The position numbers and the translations under genes were made by a program. Positions 9,001 to 17,400 of a stretch of 64,000 bases of DNA are shown here, one piece after another (the stretch's first letter is position 1; every line of letters starts with the position of its first letter). The notes below the pieces were generated by a model. It was given only the letters and a program-made list of their open reading frames with translations. It searched no databases and was not told the origin of the DNA. This DNA comes from Fulvivirga ligni (GTDB lineage Bacteria > Bacteroidota > Bacteroidia > Cytophagales > Cyclobacteriaceae), in assembly GCF_021389935.1 (NCBI RefSeq), contig NZ_CP089979.1:2523001-2587000 (forward strand), written 5' to 3'.

Positions 9001-11218
9001 TTATCCCTATGAGGACCTTGTAGAGGCATTAAACCTTAATCGTGATAGTGCGAATCGTCATCCGTTATTCAATGTGATGTTTGAGTACTTTAACTTTGAG
9101 CATCCTGAACTTACTTTACCAGGGCTTACATTAGAACCTTATAAGTATGATCCACCTGTGTCTCGTTTTGACCTCACCTTGAGGGTAAATGAAGAAAATG
9201 AGCAGCTTATTTTAAGTTTTCAATATTCTGGAGATTTGTTTAAAAGATCTTCTGTAGAATCATTTGCTTTAGCTTTTGAAAAGCTAACAGATGTAGCTTT
9301 AAAGCATCCGGAGTCAGCAATTATGGATATGTCAATGGTATCAGAGTATGATCTGAGCCTGTTATCTTCTTTTAACAATACATCACTTTCCTATGCAGGA
9401 GAGGCAGGCCTTGTGGCCTTGTTTGAAAAGCAGGTGTCACAATATCCTGACCGCGTGGCAGTGGTCTTTAAAGGGGAGTCGTTAACATATAGTGAGTTGA
9501 ATGAACGAGCCAATCAAGTGGCTAACTATCTTTTATCTTCGGGAGTTACACAGGGTAGTATAGTAGCTCTACAGCTAGACCGCTCTGTAGATATACTCAT
9601 AGGTATTTTAGGAGTATTAAAGGGCGGAGCAGGCTACTTACCAATAGACCCCGATTTACCGGAGCAACGTATTAATTATATGCTAGCACAAAGTGGTGCC
9701 GAATATTTGCTTTACCATTCGCGCTATCAGGTGGATAAATCTGTACTTCCTGTTGTGGCTATAAATGCACCAGTAATAACAGACAGCCCCAATACCAATC
9801 CAGGGATCGAGGTAACAGGTTCAGACCTTGCATATTGTATTTTCACATCTGGTTCTAGCGGGCGTCCTAAGGGTGTTATGATGAGCCAGGGCAGTGTTAT
9901 CAACCTTGTAAAAGGTTTGGAAAGTAGAGTATATAATAATTTGGATGTATCCTCGGGTCTTCGTGTTGCCTTGGTTGCATCTTATTCTTTTGATGCATCG
10001 GGTCAGCAGATCTTTGGCGCGTTACTACATGGTCATAGTCTTTATATAACAGATGAGGATAGCCGCCGTGATGGAGGTCAACTGCTTTCATTTTATAATA
10101 CCCATTCAATAGATGTTTCGGATGGCACTCCCACCCATTTACGGATGCTGGTTAATAGTTTGGAGGAAGGTTCTACTCTATGTCTTCAGTCATGGATATT
10201 AGCAGGAGAAGCTCTTCCTAAGGATCTGGTATTAAAGTTTTATTCTCAACTAGGGGAGGGAGTACAGCTGTACAATTTTTATGGACCAACCGAGACCTGT
10301 ATAGATTCTACAGGTTATCGAGTTGAGCTTTCGAATCTTGAAAAATATGATACTATCCCAATCGGAAAGCCACTACCTAATGAGCGCGTTTATGTTACAG
10401 ATCGATATGGCAAGTTAGTGTCTCCCGGTGTAATAGGAGAGCTCTGCATTGCAGGAGACGGGCTGGCCAGATGTTATGCAGGAGAGGAGTCTCTTACAAC
10501 TGAGAAGTTCAGCACTGGCTGGGTTGATGGGGAGGATCGCGTATATCGAACAGGAGATCTGGTAAAATGGCTTCCATGTGGTAACCTGTCCTACCATGGT
10601 CGCATGGATGATCAGGTAAAGCTACGAGGTTATCGTGTAGAGTTACAGGAGATAGAGCACAGACTAAGTATGCACGAATCTATTCATGGTTCTGTGGTAC
10701 TGATAAATGATGATTCAGGTGATGAGCATCTTGTGGCATATTATGAATCAGAGTTTGAGTTATCAGTAGAAGTACTGCGTCATTATCTGGAGTCTTACCT
10801 ACCATCTTACATGGTTCCCTCTTATTATGTTCACATGCACAAGCTACCTTTAACAGTAAATGGTAAATTAAACCGCAGGGAGTTACCAGCATATGAGCAT
10901 ACTAAAGGAGAGGCATTTGTATCTCCCACTACCGATACGGAGCTGAAGCTGGCCTCTATCTGGGGTGATGTTTTAAAGCTGGATCCTGAATCTATCAGTG
11001 TGAACACTGGATTTTTTGATCTTGGAGGACATTCTCTAAATGCAATTCAAATAGCTAATTCAATAAAAAAGGTTTTTGGAAGCAATCTTAAACTCGCCGA
11101 TATCTTTGAGAAGAGGACAATTAGACAATTAGCAGAGTTGATTGAAATGGACTTATGGCTGGATGCGGACGATGATCTGGAAGATAATAATATTAAACGA
11201 AAGGAAACAATTATCTAA
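1..11218 (+). CDS. Nonribosomal peptide synthetase, 4 A-modules, 5' end outside window
   Basis: The frame stays open to base 2, so the TTG at 38 is only an apparent start; the gene continues to the left and its first condensation domain, if any, lies there. Counting residues from base 38, the order is A1 (1-495, with YFTSGSSGTPKA, YGPSETT, TGDLGR and NGKIDE core motifs), T1 (GGHS near 539), C1 (590-1030, HHIISDG near 720), A2 (1040-1530), T2, C2, A3, T3, C3, A4 and T4 (GGHS near 3664). Modules 2, 3 and 4 repeat with a period of exactly 3126 bp and are almost identical. The C-terminus after T4 is an acidic stretch, then a basic one, ending ETII, which resembles a docking tail for the TubC-type domain of the next protein. 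No epimerization or thioesterase domain is present. The stop lies 86 bp before the next synthetase. NRPS identity is certain; the substrates are inferred from codes. Confidence 0.97.
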   Translation, partial: IDISSETIQETFLQSFQQNADQLAISSDEKEYTYGELNRVTNEISLWLQHKNLGNGKHIALYIEDKSSLIIWILAVLKARSVFIPLDTNHPIERIIQLVGASECNLIISDAAGKADLKDKDICTEIVVASEIMTDLPKDMAEFIQPEYDGEDKVYIYFTSGSSGTPKAIVGKNLSLNHFINWEINTFNIDSTFKVSQFINPGFDAFLRDIFSALVVGGTICIPSSNLSGDEIIEWIDKQKITLIHCVPSFFKLFLSTGLSSVKFESLRYILMSGEKLNTRDLSVWYQVMGNKVQLVNLYGPSETTMIRTFYLVQPGDAKLPSVPIGKPISGTQIFLLDKNLRPVGEGHVGEIFIRTKYGTHGYLDKELNKGSFIANPYANDKQDFLYKTGDLGRFNPQGDLEFLGRVDRQVKIRGVRIEPAEIEIKLQEHPVISNAVVKAFTADTGGHFLCAYMVRGQHEITASEVRQYLHDHLPAYLIPDHLIFLETLPLLTNGKIDERSLPDPRKIADVQIIPPKTQTQKVLVEIWAEILDMDINSVSVETGFMDLGGHSLKLLFLGNQIMKRFSVDMELTRIVELQTIVKLGEFIDSAAEASHEKIPKVETRDFYPLSSSQKRLFYLHAYDKESLSYNMTQVVTLNGKLSKDWLEKTFERLIERHESLRTRFGFENDEPVQYIADKLAFKVNYLGKQENIADAIHHFIKPFDLSQASVFRVGVIEVSSVENVLIIDNHHIISDGLSHNILLQDFMSLYNDEELPELHLQYKDYAVWQQSESQKRALSSHKEYWLNEFADNIPELSLPVDYSSVSERDGTKGTVKFTLGAVQTDKLRNLAGEESTTLFVVLLSIYNILLSKLANTEDVIIGTSVSGRSHADLERVTGVFINALALRNYPHGGKPFREFLKEVNKRTFDAFEHQKYPYEDLIEALNLQRDSNKNPLFNVMFEYFNFDQPELTIDGLKLTPVDTGAGAAKFDITLRVNEVKDYLDLSFQYASDKFKEETIIRFTTWFERIAEHITEQLDTQLMNISLLSSEDYDLLALYNKTTLNYSSSESLVSMFEQQVSQHPDRVAISFGGESLTYKELNEYANRVAHYLLSVGVVPGSVVALLLDRSLNMLIGIFGVLKAGAGYLPLDPDLPEQRVSYMLDQSRAGILLSQANYLEQFSAYLPVQDIDSPVITDSPNTNPGIEVTGSDLAYCIFTSGSSGRPKGVMMSQGSVINLVKGLESRVYNNLDVSSGLRVVLVASYSFDASGQQIFGALLHGHSLYITEEDSRRDGGQLLSFYNTHSIDVSDGTPTHLRMLVNSLEEGSTLCLQSWILAGEALPKDLVLKFYSQLGEGVQLYNFYGPTETCIDSTGYRVELSNLEKYDTIPIGKPLPNERVYVTDRYGKLVSPGVIGELCIAGDGLARCYAGEESLTTEKFSTGWVDGEDRVYRTGDLVKWLPCGNLSYHGRMDDQVKLRGYRVELQEIEHRLSMHESIHGSVVLINDDSGDEHLVAYYESEFELSVEVLRHYLESYLPSYMVPSYYVHMHKLPLTVNGKLNRRELPAYEHTKGEAFVSPTTDTELKLASIWGDVLKLDPESISVNTGFFDLGGHSLKLVFLANKIRKELGAELSLTQIIELQTIARLAAAIVPVVTTTHSSIPKASPSEYYPLSPSQKRLYFLHSYNKESLAYNMTQAVTLKGVLDREKLDNAFKSLISRHDSLRTSFDFVDGVVVQRISDFTDFQIEYLEPQNDIENEVLSFIRPFDLSQAPLIRAGVIEVASDEHVLVVDNHHIISDGVTNGILLKEFMALYAGHSLPSLPLQYHDYVVWQQQEDQQAVLASQKDFWVNEFIDEVEELTLPMDYSRPLSSTNEGGIVWFNLGKGHTSALKALAGQENTTLFVVMLSIYNLLLGKLANTEDVVVGTSVSGRSHSDLESVTGVFINALALRNHPHGSKSFREFLREVNKRTFDAFEHQDYPYEDLVEALNLNRDSANRHPLFNVMFEYFNFEHPELTLPGLTLEPFTYELGVSRFDLTLRVKEENEQLILSFQYSGDLFKRSSVESFALAFEKLTDVALKHPESAIMDMSMVSEYDLSLLSSFNNTSLSYAGEAGLVALFEKQVSQYPDRVAVVFKGESLTYSELNERANQVANYLLSSGVTQGSIVALQLDRSVDILIGILGVLKGGAGYLPIDPDLPEQRINYMLAQSGAEYLLYHSRYQVDKSVLPVVAINAPVITDSPNTNPGIEVTGSDLAYCIFTSGSSGRPKGVMMSQGSVINLVKGLESRVYNNLDVSSGLRVALVASYSFDASGQQIFGALLHGHSLYITDEDSRRDGGQLLSFYNTHSIDVSDGTPTHLRMLVNSLEEGSTLCLQSWILAGEALPKDLVLKFYSQLGEGVQLYNFYGPTETCIDSTGYRVELSNLEKYDTIPIGKPLPNERVYVTDRYGKLVSPGVIGELCIAGDGLARCYAGEESLTTEKFSTGWVDGEDRVYRTGDLVKWLPCGNLSYHGRMDDQVKLRGYRVELQEIEHRLSMHESIHGSVVLINDDSGDEHLVAYYESEFELSVEVLRHYLESYLPSYMVPSYYVHMHKLPLTVNGKLNRRELPAYEHTKGEAFVSPTTDTELKLASIWGDVLKLDPESISVNTGFFDLGGHSLKLVFLANKIRKELGAELSLTQIIELQTIARLAAAIVPVVTTTHSSIPKASPSEYYPLSPSQKRLYFLHSYNKESLAYNMTQAVTLKGVLDREKLDNAFKSLISRHDSLRTSFDFVDGVVVQRISDFTDFQIEYLEPQNDIENEVLSFIRPFDLSQAPLIRAGVIEVASDEHVLVVDNHHIISDGVTNGILLKEFMALYAGHSLPSLPLQYHDYVVWQQQEDQQAVLASQKDFWVNEFIDEVEELTLPMDYSRPLSSTNEGGIVWFNLGKGHTSALKALAGQENTTLFVVMLSIYNLLLGKLANTEDVVVGTSVSGRSHSDLESVTGVFINALALRNHPHGSKSFREFLREVNKRTFDAFEHQDYPYEDLVEALNLNRDSANRHPLFNVMFEYFNFEHPELTLPGLTLEPYKYDPPVSRFDLTLRVNEENEQLILSFQYSGDLFKRSSVESFALAFEKLTDVALKHPESAIMDMSMVSEYDLSLLSSFNNTSLSYAGEAGLVALFEKQVSQYPDRVAVVFKGESLTYSELNERANQVANYLLSSGVTQGSIVALQLDRSVDILIGILGVLKGGAGYLPIDPDLPEQRINYMLAQSGAEYLLYHSRYQVDKSVLPVVAINAPVITDSPNTNPGIEVTGSDLAYCIFTSGSSGRPKGVMMSQGSVINLVKGLESRVYNNLDVSSGLRVALVASYSFDASGQQIFGALLHGHSLYITDEDSRRDGGQLLSFYNTHSIDVSDGTPTHLRMLVNSLEEGSTLCLQSWILAGEALPKDLVLKFYSQLGEGVQLYNFYGPTETCIDSTGYRVELSNLEKYDTIPIGKPLPNERVYVTDRYGKLVSPGVIGELCIAGDGLARCYAGEESLTTEKFSTGWVDGEDRVYRTGDLVKWLPCGNLSYHGRMDDQVKLRGYRVELQEIEHRLSMHESIHGSVVLINDDSGDEHLVAYYESEFELSVEVLRHYLESYLPSYMVPSYYVHMHKLPLTVNGKLNRRELPAYEHTKGEAFVSPTTDTELKLASIWGDVLKLDPESISVNTGFFDLGGHSLNAIQIANSIKKVFGSNLKLADIFEKRTIRQLAELIEMDLWLDADDDLEDNNIKRKETII
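38..1515 (+). other. A domain, NRPS1 module 1, substrate unassigned
   Basis: Aligning by eye to GrsA positions 235, 236, 239, 278, 299, 301, 322, 330, 331 and 517 gives D-A-R-H-L-S-L-M-I-K (from GFDAFLRDIF, IHCVPSF, YILMSGE, VNLYGPSETTMI and the A10 Lys). I do not recognise this code. The A domain lacks its beginning by only a few residues at the window edge. It differs clearly from the other A domains of the locus. Confidence 0.7.
3150..4635 (+). other. A domain, NRPS1 module 2, Gln/Glu-like code
   Basis: The code reads D-A-Q-D-I-A-F-I-D-K (from YSFDASGQQIF, DVSDGTPTH, WILAGEA, YNFYGPTETCID). It resembles the D-A-Q-D-L-G-V-V-D-K type known for Gln and the related Glu type, but three or four positions differ, so the substrate is a tentative Gln or Glu. 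The first third of this domain is diverged from those of modules 3 and 4, whereas from about base 3518 on it is nearly identical to them. Confidence 0.65.
6276..7761 (+). other. A domain, NRPS1 module 3, Gln/Glu-like code
   Basis: All ten specificity residues equal those of module 2 (D-A-Q-D-I-A-F-I-D-K). Compared with module 2, only a few substitutions are seen in the shared part, for example Val to Ala before the A4 motif and Glu to Asp shortly after it. The same building block as in modules 2 and 4 is expected. Confidence 0.65.
9402..10887 (+). other. A domain, NRPS1 module 4, Gln/Glu-like code
   Basis: This copy is almost base-identical to module 3 at an offset of 3126 bp and has the same D-A-Q-D-I-A-F-I-D-K code. 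A few silent changes are visible, for example near 10268 and 10366. It is followed by a T domain whose second half is unlike those of the internal modules. Confidence 0.65.
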
Positions 11219-11304
11219 TAAGGCTAATACGATACATTATAAGGATAGGTGAATAGGTAGTTCGATAAAAAACTGCCCAGATAAAGAACTAATACATAAA
11301 TCTG

Positions 11305-11470
11305 ATGGAAGAATTATTATTGAAATTAAAGCAGTTAAACATTCAGCTGGCTGTCGAAAATGACAGCTTGAAACTTAATATTCCGGAAGGTGTAGATAGC
11401 CCGGAGTTGCTTCATGAAATAAAAGAAAATAAATATGATTTAATAGAATTTATTTCAAACAGAAAGCAGC
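11305..11470 (+). other. TubC-type N-terminal docking domain of NRPS2
   Basis: The first 55 residues show the typical pattern of an alpha-helix with LLLKLKQLNI, a beta pair around LAVENDSLKLNIPEG, and a closing helix with LHEIKENKYDLIEF. In characterised systems this fold binds the C-terminal peptide of the upstream synthetase. The partner here would be the ETII tail of the preceding protein. Confidence 0.8.
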
Positions 11471-14400
11471 GAAAACCTTCAAAAGGTATAGGGGATATGG
11501 GTGATGTTAGAAAATCTTCTAGTCTTAAGCTTACTCCACAGCAGACCCGATTGTTTATTCTGCAGGAACTTGATAGGGATTCTACCGCCTACAACCTTCC
11601 TCAGGCATATGAGATAAAAGGCTTTTTAGATAAGGCGCGCCTGCAGGATACCTTCAAGAAAATTATCAGTAGGCATGATAGCTTGAGAACAAGGTTTTTG
11701 CTGAATGAAGACAAAGCACCTGAGCAGCACGTGCTTGATGACGTACCATTCTCTATAGAATATTATAAGGCTATAGAGAGCGAAGTAGAGAATATAATGC
11801 GTGAGTTTGTTAGACCGTTTGACCTCTCTACAGCTCCTCTTATAAGGGCTGGATTGATAGAAGTTGGTGAAGGTTGCGCAATACTTCTAATCGATCTTCA
11901 TCATATTATATCTGATGGAACTTCGCAGCAGATACTTGTTCAAGACTTTGGAGCAATTTATAATGGAGTCGATCTTCCGGCAGTAGATTTGCAATACGGT
12001 GATTACGTTAATTGGTATTACAGTACATCAAATCAAGCTGATATTGCTGATCAGCGTGCATTTTGGTTGAAAGAATTTTTTGGATATCAGAACCAGCTAT
12101 TTCTTCCTACCGATTACATGCGGCCTAAACAGTTAACTTTTGAAGGGAAAACAGAATATTTCACCATAGGTAATACACAATCCAATTTCTTAAGAAAAAT
12201 AGCTCGAGGCTCTAACACTTCTTTGTTTTCTATATTAATATCTTTCTACAGTATTCTACTTTCTAAACTTTCGGGAATCACTGATTTGGCTATAGGTACT
12301 CCTGTGGCTGGTAGATCGCATAAAGATCTTGAAAAGATATTAGGAATGTTTGTTAATACTTTATCACTACGCCTGACGCCTCATGGAAATATTAATTTCA
12401 TAAATTACTTAAAGGCGGTAAGTAGAAAAACAATCTCCTCTTTTGAAAATCAGGAATATGCATATGAGAATCTATTGCATGACTTGGATTTGGATAGACA
12501 TGGTGATGTAAATCCACTGTTTAATACGCTTATGGCTCTCAATAATATTAGAAAAGAGAACTCCTCAATAAGTGGACTTAATATCAGACCCTTTGAGGTG
12601 GCCAAATCCACAGCCAAGTTTGATTTATCTTTTTATTTCACAGAAAATGGTGAATCAATAGATTGTGCTATCGAATACAAGACTCAACTTTTTAGTAGTG
12701 AATCAATTAAGAGATTCTTCAATTATTTTACTAATCTCATTGATCAGGTGATGGATAATGATCAGATTTTACTGAAAGACTTATCACTTTTAAGTGATGC
12801 CGAATGTAAAGAGCTGATCAAAAGGAATGATTATTCAGATATCGGATATCCTCTCTCGGATACTCTTATCACAATGTTTGAAAGGCAGGTTTCCCTAACA
12901 CCGAAGAAAGTGGCATTAGTGATGGATGATGATACAATAACCTATTCTGAACTGAATAGCAGAGCTAATCAAATTGCCTTCGAATTACGGTCTAGAGGTA
13001 TTGGTCGTAATGATATCGTGTGCCTGCTATCAGGAAAAACTATGGAAACGGTGGTGCAAATGCTTGGGGTGATCAAATCAGGGGGTGCCTATCTTCCAAT
13101 AGATATTACATATCCTGAAAATCGTATTCGATACTCTATTGAGAACAGTGGAGCAAAGTTGATCCTTCTAAACAAGGAATTTACTTCACTTGTAAATGGA
13201 GTGAAGTCAGAGTTGTTGTATACGGATAATATAAACCACGTAGAGCGTTTGGAAAACCCTCAACATATCAATAGTCCCACAGATCTTTGCTATGTATTAT
13301 ATACTTCCGGAACAACAGGAAACCCGAAGGGAGTCATGATTCAGCATAAAAATGTGGTCCGTTTGCTATTTAATGATGCCTTTCAATTTAACTTTTGCTC
13401 AACCGATGTATGGACTATGTTTCATAGTCACTGTTTTGATGTGAGTGTCTGGGAGATTTACGGTGCACTGTTAAGGGGAGGGACACTTGTAGTGGTGGCT
13501 CCGGAAGAAGCCAGAGATCCTTCAGTATATCTCGAAATAGTGCGAAAGCATGAAGTTACCGTGCTTAACCAGACGCCAACGGCATTTTATAATCTTGATG
13601 AAGTTGTAAAATTGCAGGATATAACTTTACCGCATATTAGGTATGTAATTTTTGCCGGAGAGGCCCTTCTTCCTGCCAAACTTAAAAATTGGAACAATAT
13701 ACATCCTAGCTGTAAGCTAGTAAATATGTACGGCATCACGGAGGTTACGGTACATATGACCTATAAGGAGATTGGAGTTGAGCAGATTAAACATAGCATA
13801 AGTAATATAGGAAGGCCACTTCCAACAGGCTCAATCTATCTGCTGGATGAACATAAAAAACCAGTGCCTCCAGGGATTACAGGAGAAATATTCGTTGGTG
13901 GACACGGTGTTGGGCGCGGATATTTAAATAACGATGAACTCACCTCTTCTCGTTTTATTTCAAATCCATTTAAATCGGGTGACATATTATATCGATCTGG
14001 AGATCTAGCTCGAATGATAGGTGGTGGAGAGTTGGAATATCTTGGTCGTTCTGACCATCAAGTTCAGTTAAAGGGGTTCAGAATAGAGCTAGGAGAAATT
14101 GAACATCAGTTAGTTCAAAATGAGTATATTGAACATGCTGTAGTGTTGGCCAAAAAGGATGAAATTGATGATCAACCTTTCCTTTGTGCCTATGTGGTAG
14201 GAACAAAAAAGCTGGAAACAGAGTACCTGCGAAATTATCTCTCGGCGAATCTGCCTTTTTACATGATTCCAGCATATTTTATGCAGGTAGAGAGTATTCC
14301 GTATACTACAAACAATAAGGTAGATCGATCCAAATTACCGGCACCTGCTTCGGCTGAATTAGATAATTATGTTGCTCCTTTAACAACAGATCAGGAGATT

Positions 14401-17400
14401 ATGGCATCCTTATGGATGAAAAGACTGTCTGCAAGTAGGGTAGGTATTAGAGATAATTATTTCTCACTGGGCGGAGATTCTCTAAAAGCAATTGGAATTA
14501 TTTCCGAAATCAATGAAAAGCTGGGTGTGAACCTTACTATTGCTGATATCTACTCGCATCAAACTATTGATGAACTAACTTATCTGATCAATAAATCAGT
14601 CAATAAGGATCAGAAAAACTTAGCGGAATTGGCTTTAGATGTCATTCATAAATTCGAAAAGAAATACAAAGCAGCAGGCCTTTATAAGGAAATATATGAA
14701 AGTGTATACCCTATGAACGGTGTGGAAAAAGGGATGGTCTATTATTCTTTAAAGAAGGCTGCTGAGGAAGAGGATATTCATAAAATTATCTATCATGAGC
14801 AGAATATTTATCCAATTCCCTTCGGATCATTTGATTTTTCAGTTTTTAAAGAATCACTTAATTTACTGGTAAAAAAGCATTCCACCCTCCGGAAAATCTA
14901 TGACCTTGATTATTTTGCACATATCGTCTTAGAACATGCCGAGCCAGAGTTGAGTTATCTTGATCTATCGGGGTACCCTTCCAATATGCAGGAAAGAGCA
15001 ATTAAAGAAAGAATGCATGAGGAAAAGATCAGAGGAACTGAACTTTCATTATCACTTATATGGAGAATGTGTGTGATTAAGGTGTCTGATTCACGTCATT
15101 ATCTTTTATTCGATTTTCATCACTCTCTGTTTGACGGGTGGAGCTTATCAACGTTCATGACGGAATTAAATAATACCTATCTTAACCTACGATCCAATTC
15201 TCAATATATTCCTGAGCTACTGCAGGTTGCATATCAGGATCAAATACTGGCTGAAGTTGCAGCAACCTATAATGAGGATAGTGCTGAATATTGGCGACAG
15301 GAGCTTGAAGATTATCATCGTCTTCAATTTGCCAATACAGGACTTGCACATAAATATAATCATGACTTCTATGACTTGGGTAATGATCTTCGTCAGGAGT
15401 TAATGGTGGTGGCGACTCAATTCAATTCTAGTTTTAAGCATTTGTGCTTTGCAGCCTATATATATGTGATGAAAATGATCACCTCTACAAACGATGTTGT
15501 TCTTGGAATCGTCACTAATAATAGGCCGTTGGTTACAGACGGAGAAAAATTGTTGGGATGCTTCCTTAATACTATTCCTTTCAGAGCACAAATGAAAGAA
15601 GGTATGTTGTGGAGTGAATATATCGAGTATATAGAAAGCAAATTAAGGAATCTTAAAAAGCATGAAAAAGTGCCTTTTAATGAGATCTTGCAAATGATTA
15701 AAGAGCCTGTCGGTGACCAGAATCCTATATTTGACACATCATTTAATTTCGTTGATTTTCACGTTTTTAAAGAAATGATCCAGGATGAATCCGTTACGGA
15801 AGACCATGGTTTCCAGCTTGATAACTATGTTAATAATAATACACTTTTTGATTTACACGTATTCGCACATAATACTGGCTTTCAGACAGGGTTAACCTAT
15901 TCTACAACCATCATTGATGAATCATTATCCTTAAGAATATACAAATATTTTAAAAACGTACTGACTGCCTTTGTACACTTCAGAGACCAACCGATGGATC
16001 AAAATACAATTTTGCCAAAGCATGAAATGCAACAGCTAATTAGTATGAATGAAGCATCTATTTTTAACCATTCTTCTGGGTACAACTCGCTAATAGAGCG
16101 ATTTAAGGAACAAGTGGCGGCTCAGCCAGAGAAAATAGCTATTAAATTCGGTGATCAGTCAATGACATATACTGAACTGGACAGTCGCTCTAATCAGGTT
16201 GCAAGAAGTTTACGTGAAGAAGGAGTTGGTAGAAACATAGTGGTGGCTCTGCTGATGGGGAAAACTATGGATACCATCATAGGGATGCTGGGGATTTTGA
16301 AAGCAGGAGGAGCATACTTACCTATTGATGTTATATACCCTTCGGAAAGAATAGCTTACATGCTTGAAAATAGTGGAGCTAATATTGTCCTTACAACCGG
16401 AGAGTATGAAAACGTGATTAAAAGAGACGATTTAACAAAGATTTGTATTGAGGAAACGATGGATTTTGATGATTCTATGGTAGAATATATCAATACTCAG
16501 CAAGATCTTTGTTATATAATTTACACCTCAGGAACAACAGGCAGGCCAAAAGGAGTAATGATCGAACATCGTAATGTGCTACAATTGTTCTTTAATCAGG
16601 CACCTGTATATGATTTTAATGAAAAGGATGTATGGACTCTCTTTCATAGTCATTGTTTTGACTTTAGTGTATGGGAAATGTATGGTGCTTTACTTTATGG
16701 AGGAACACTAATTATAATTCCGGCCGAAATTGCAAAAGATCCATCTGCCTTTTTGGATATAGTTTGTACTCAAGGTGTGACTGTATTGAACCAAACACCG
16801 TCCGCATTTTATAAGTTATCAGATGAAGCCAGGGTTTCTTCAGCTCAGTTGCCTAAACTCCGGTATGTTATTTTCGGAGGGGAAATGTTAACACCTGCAA
16901 AACTCGCCTCTTGGAAATCTGATTTTCCAGATACCCGACTTATTAACCAATATGGTATTACGGAAACTTCAGTTCATGTTACATTCAAGGAACTACAAGA
17001 AAGGGAAATTGAAGCTAACACTAAAAGTATAGGTAGACCGCTGCCGCTTACATCGATATACCTTTTGGATAAAGATATGAAACTTGTGCCTCAGGGTGTA
17101 ATAGGTGAAATGTATGTAGGTGGTGCAGGTAAAAGTAGAGGTTACATTAATAACGAAGCATTAACTGCATCAAGGTTTATTGATAATCCTTATCGAAAAG
17201 GAGAGAAGTTGTATAGTTCGGGAGACCTTGCACGGGTTTTAAATGATGGTGAATTAGAGTACCACGGCCGAAGTGATCATCAGGTACAACTTCGAGGATA
17301 CAGAATTGAGCTTGGAGAGGTAGAAAATAGGTTAGAAGCTATTCCTGAGGTAAGCAAAGCGCTGGTCGTAATATGTGGTGATGAGGATAATAAGAAGCTT

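Larger units (their letters stand above)
3518..11036 (+). repeat. Tandem 3126-bp module repeats in NRPS1
   Basis: The same landmark sequence (gtaataacagacagcccc) occurs at 3521, 6647 and 9773, a constant period of 3126 bp. The near-identical tract runs from about 3518 to about 6010 against 6644-9136, and modules 3 and 4 match through the C domain, A domain and first half of T until base 11036. A short diverged patch around 6012-6070 versus 9138-9196, near the end of the C domains, breaks the identity. The pattern implies recent duplication or gene conversion. It also makes the region prone to assembly collapse. Confidence 0.9.

Noticed and set aside
3648-10892. Sets of identical 60-77-residue minus-strand reading frames recurring every 3126 bp in NRPS1 and about every 3090 bp in NRPS3
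   Set aside because: They lie opposite conserved synthetase modules and recur only because the modules are repeated; none resembles a known protein.
14640-16000. Epimerization domain in the second synthetase
   Set aside because: The motif HHSLFDGWS and the order T-C-A fit a condensation domain; the E-domain signature motifs are not seen.
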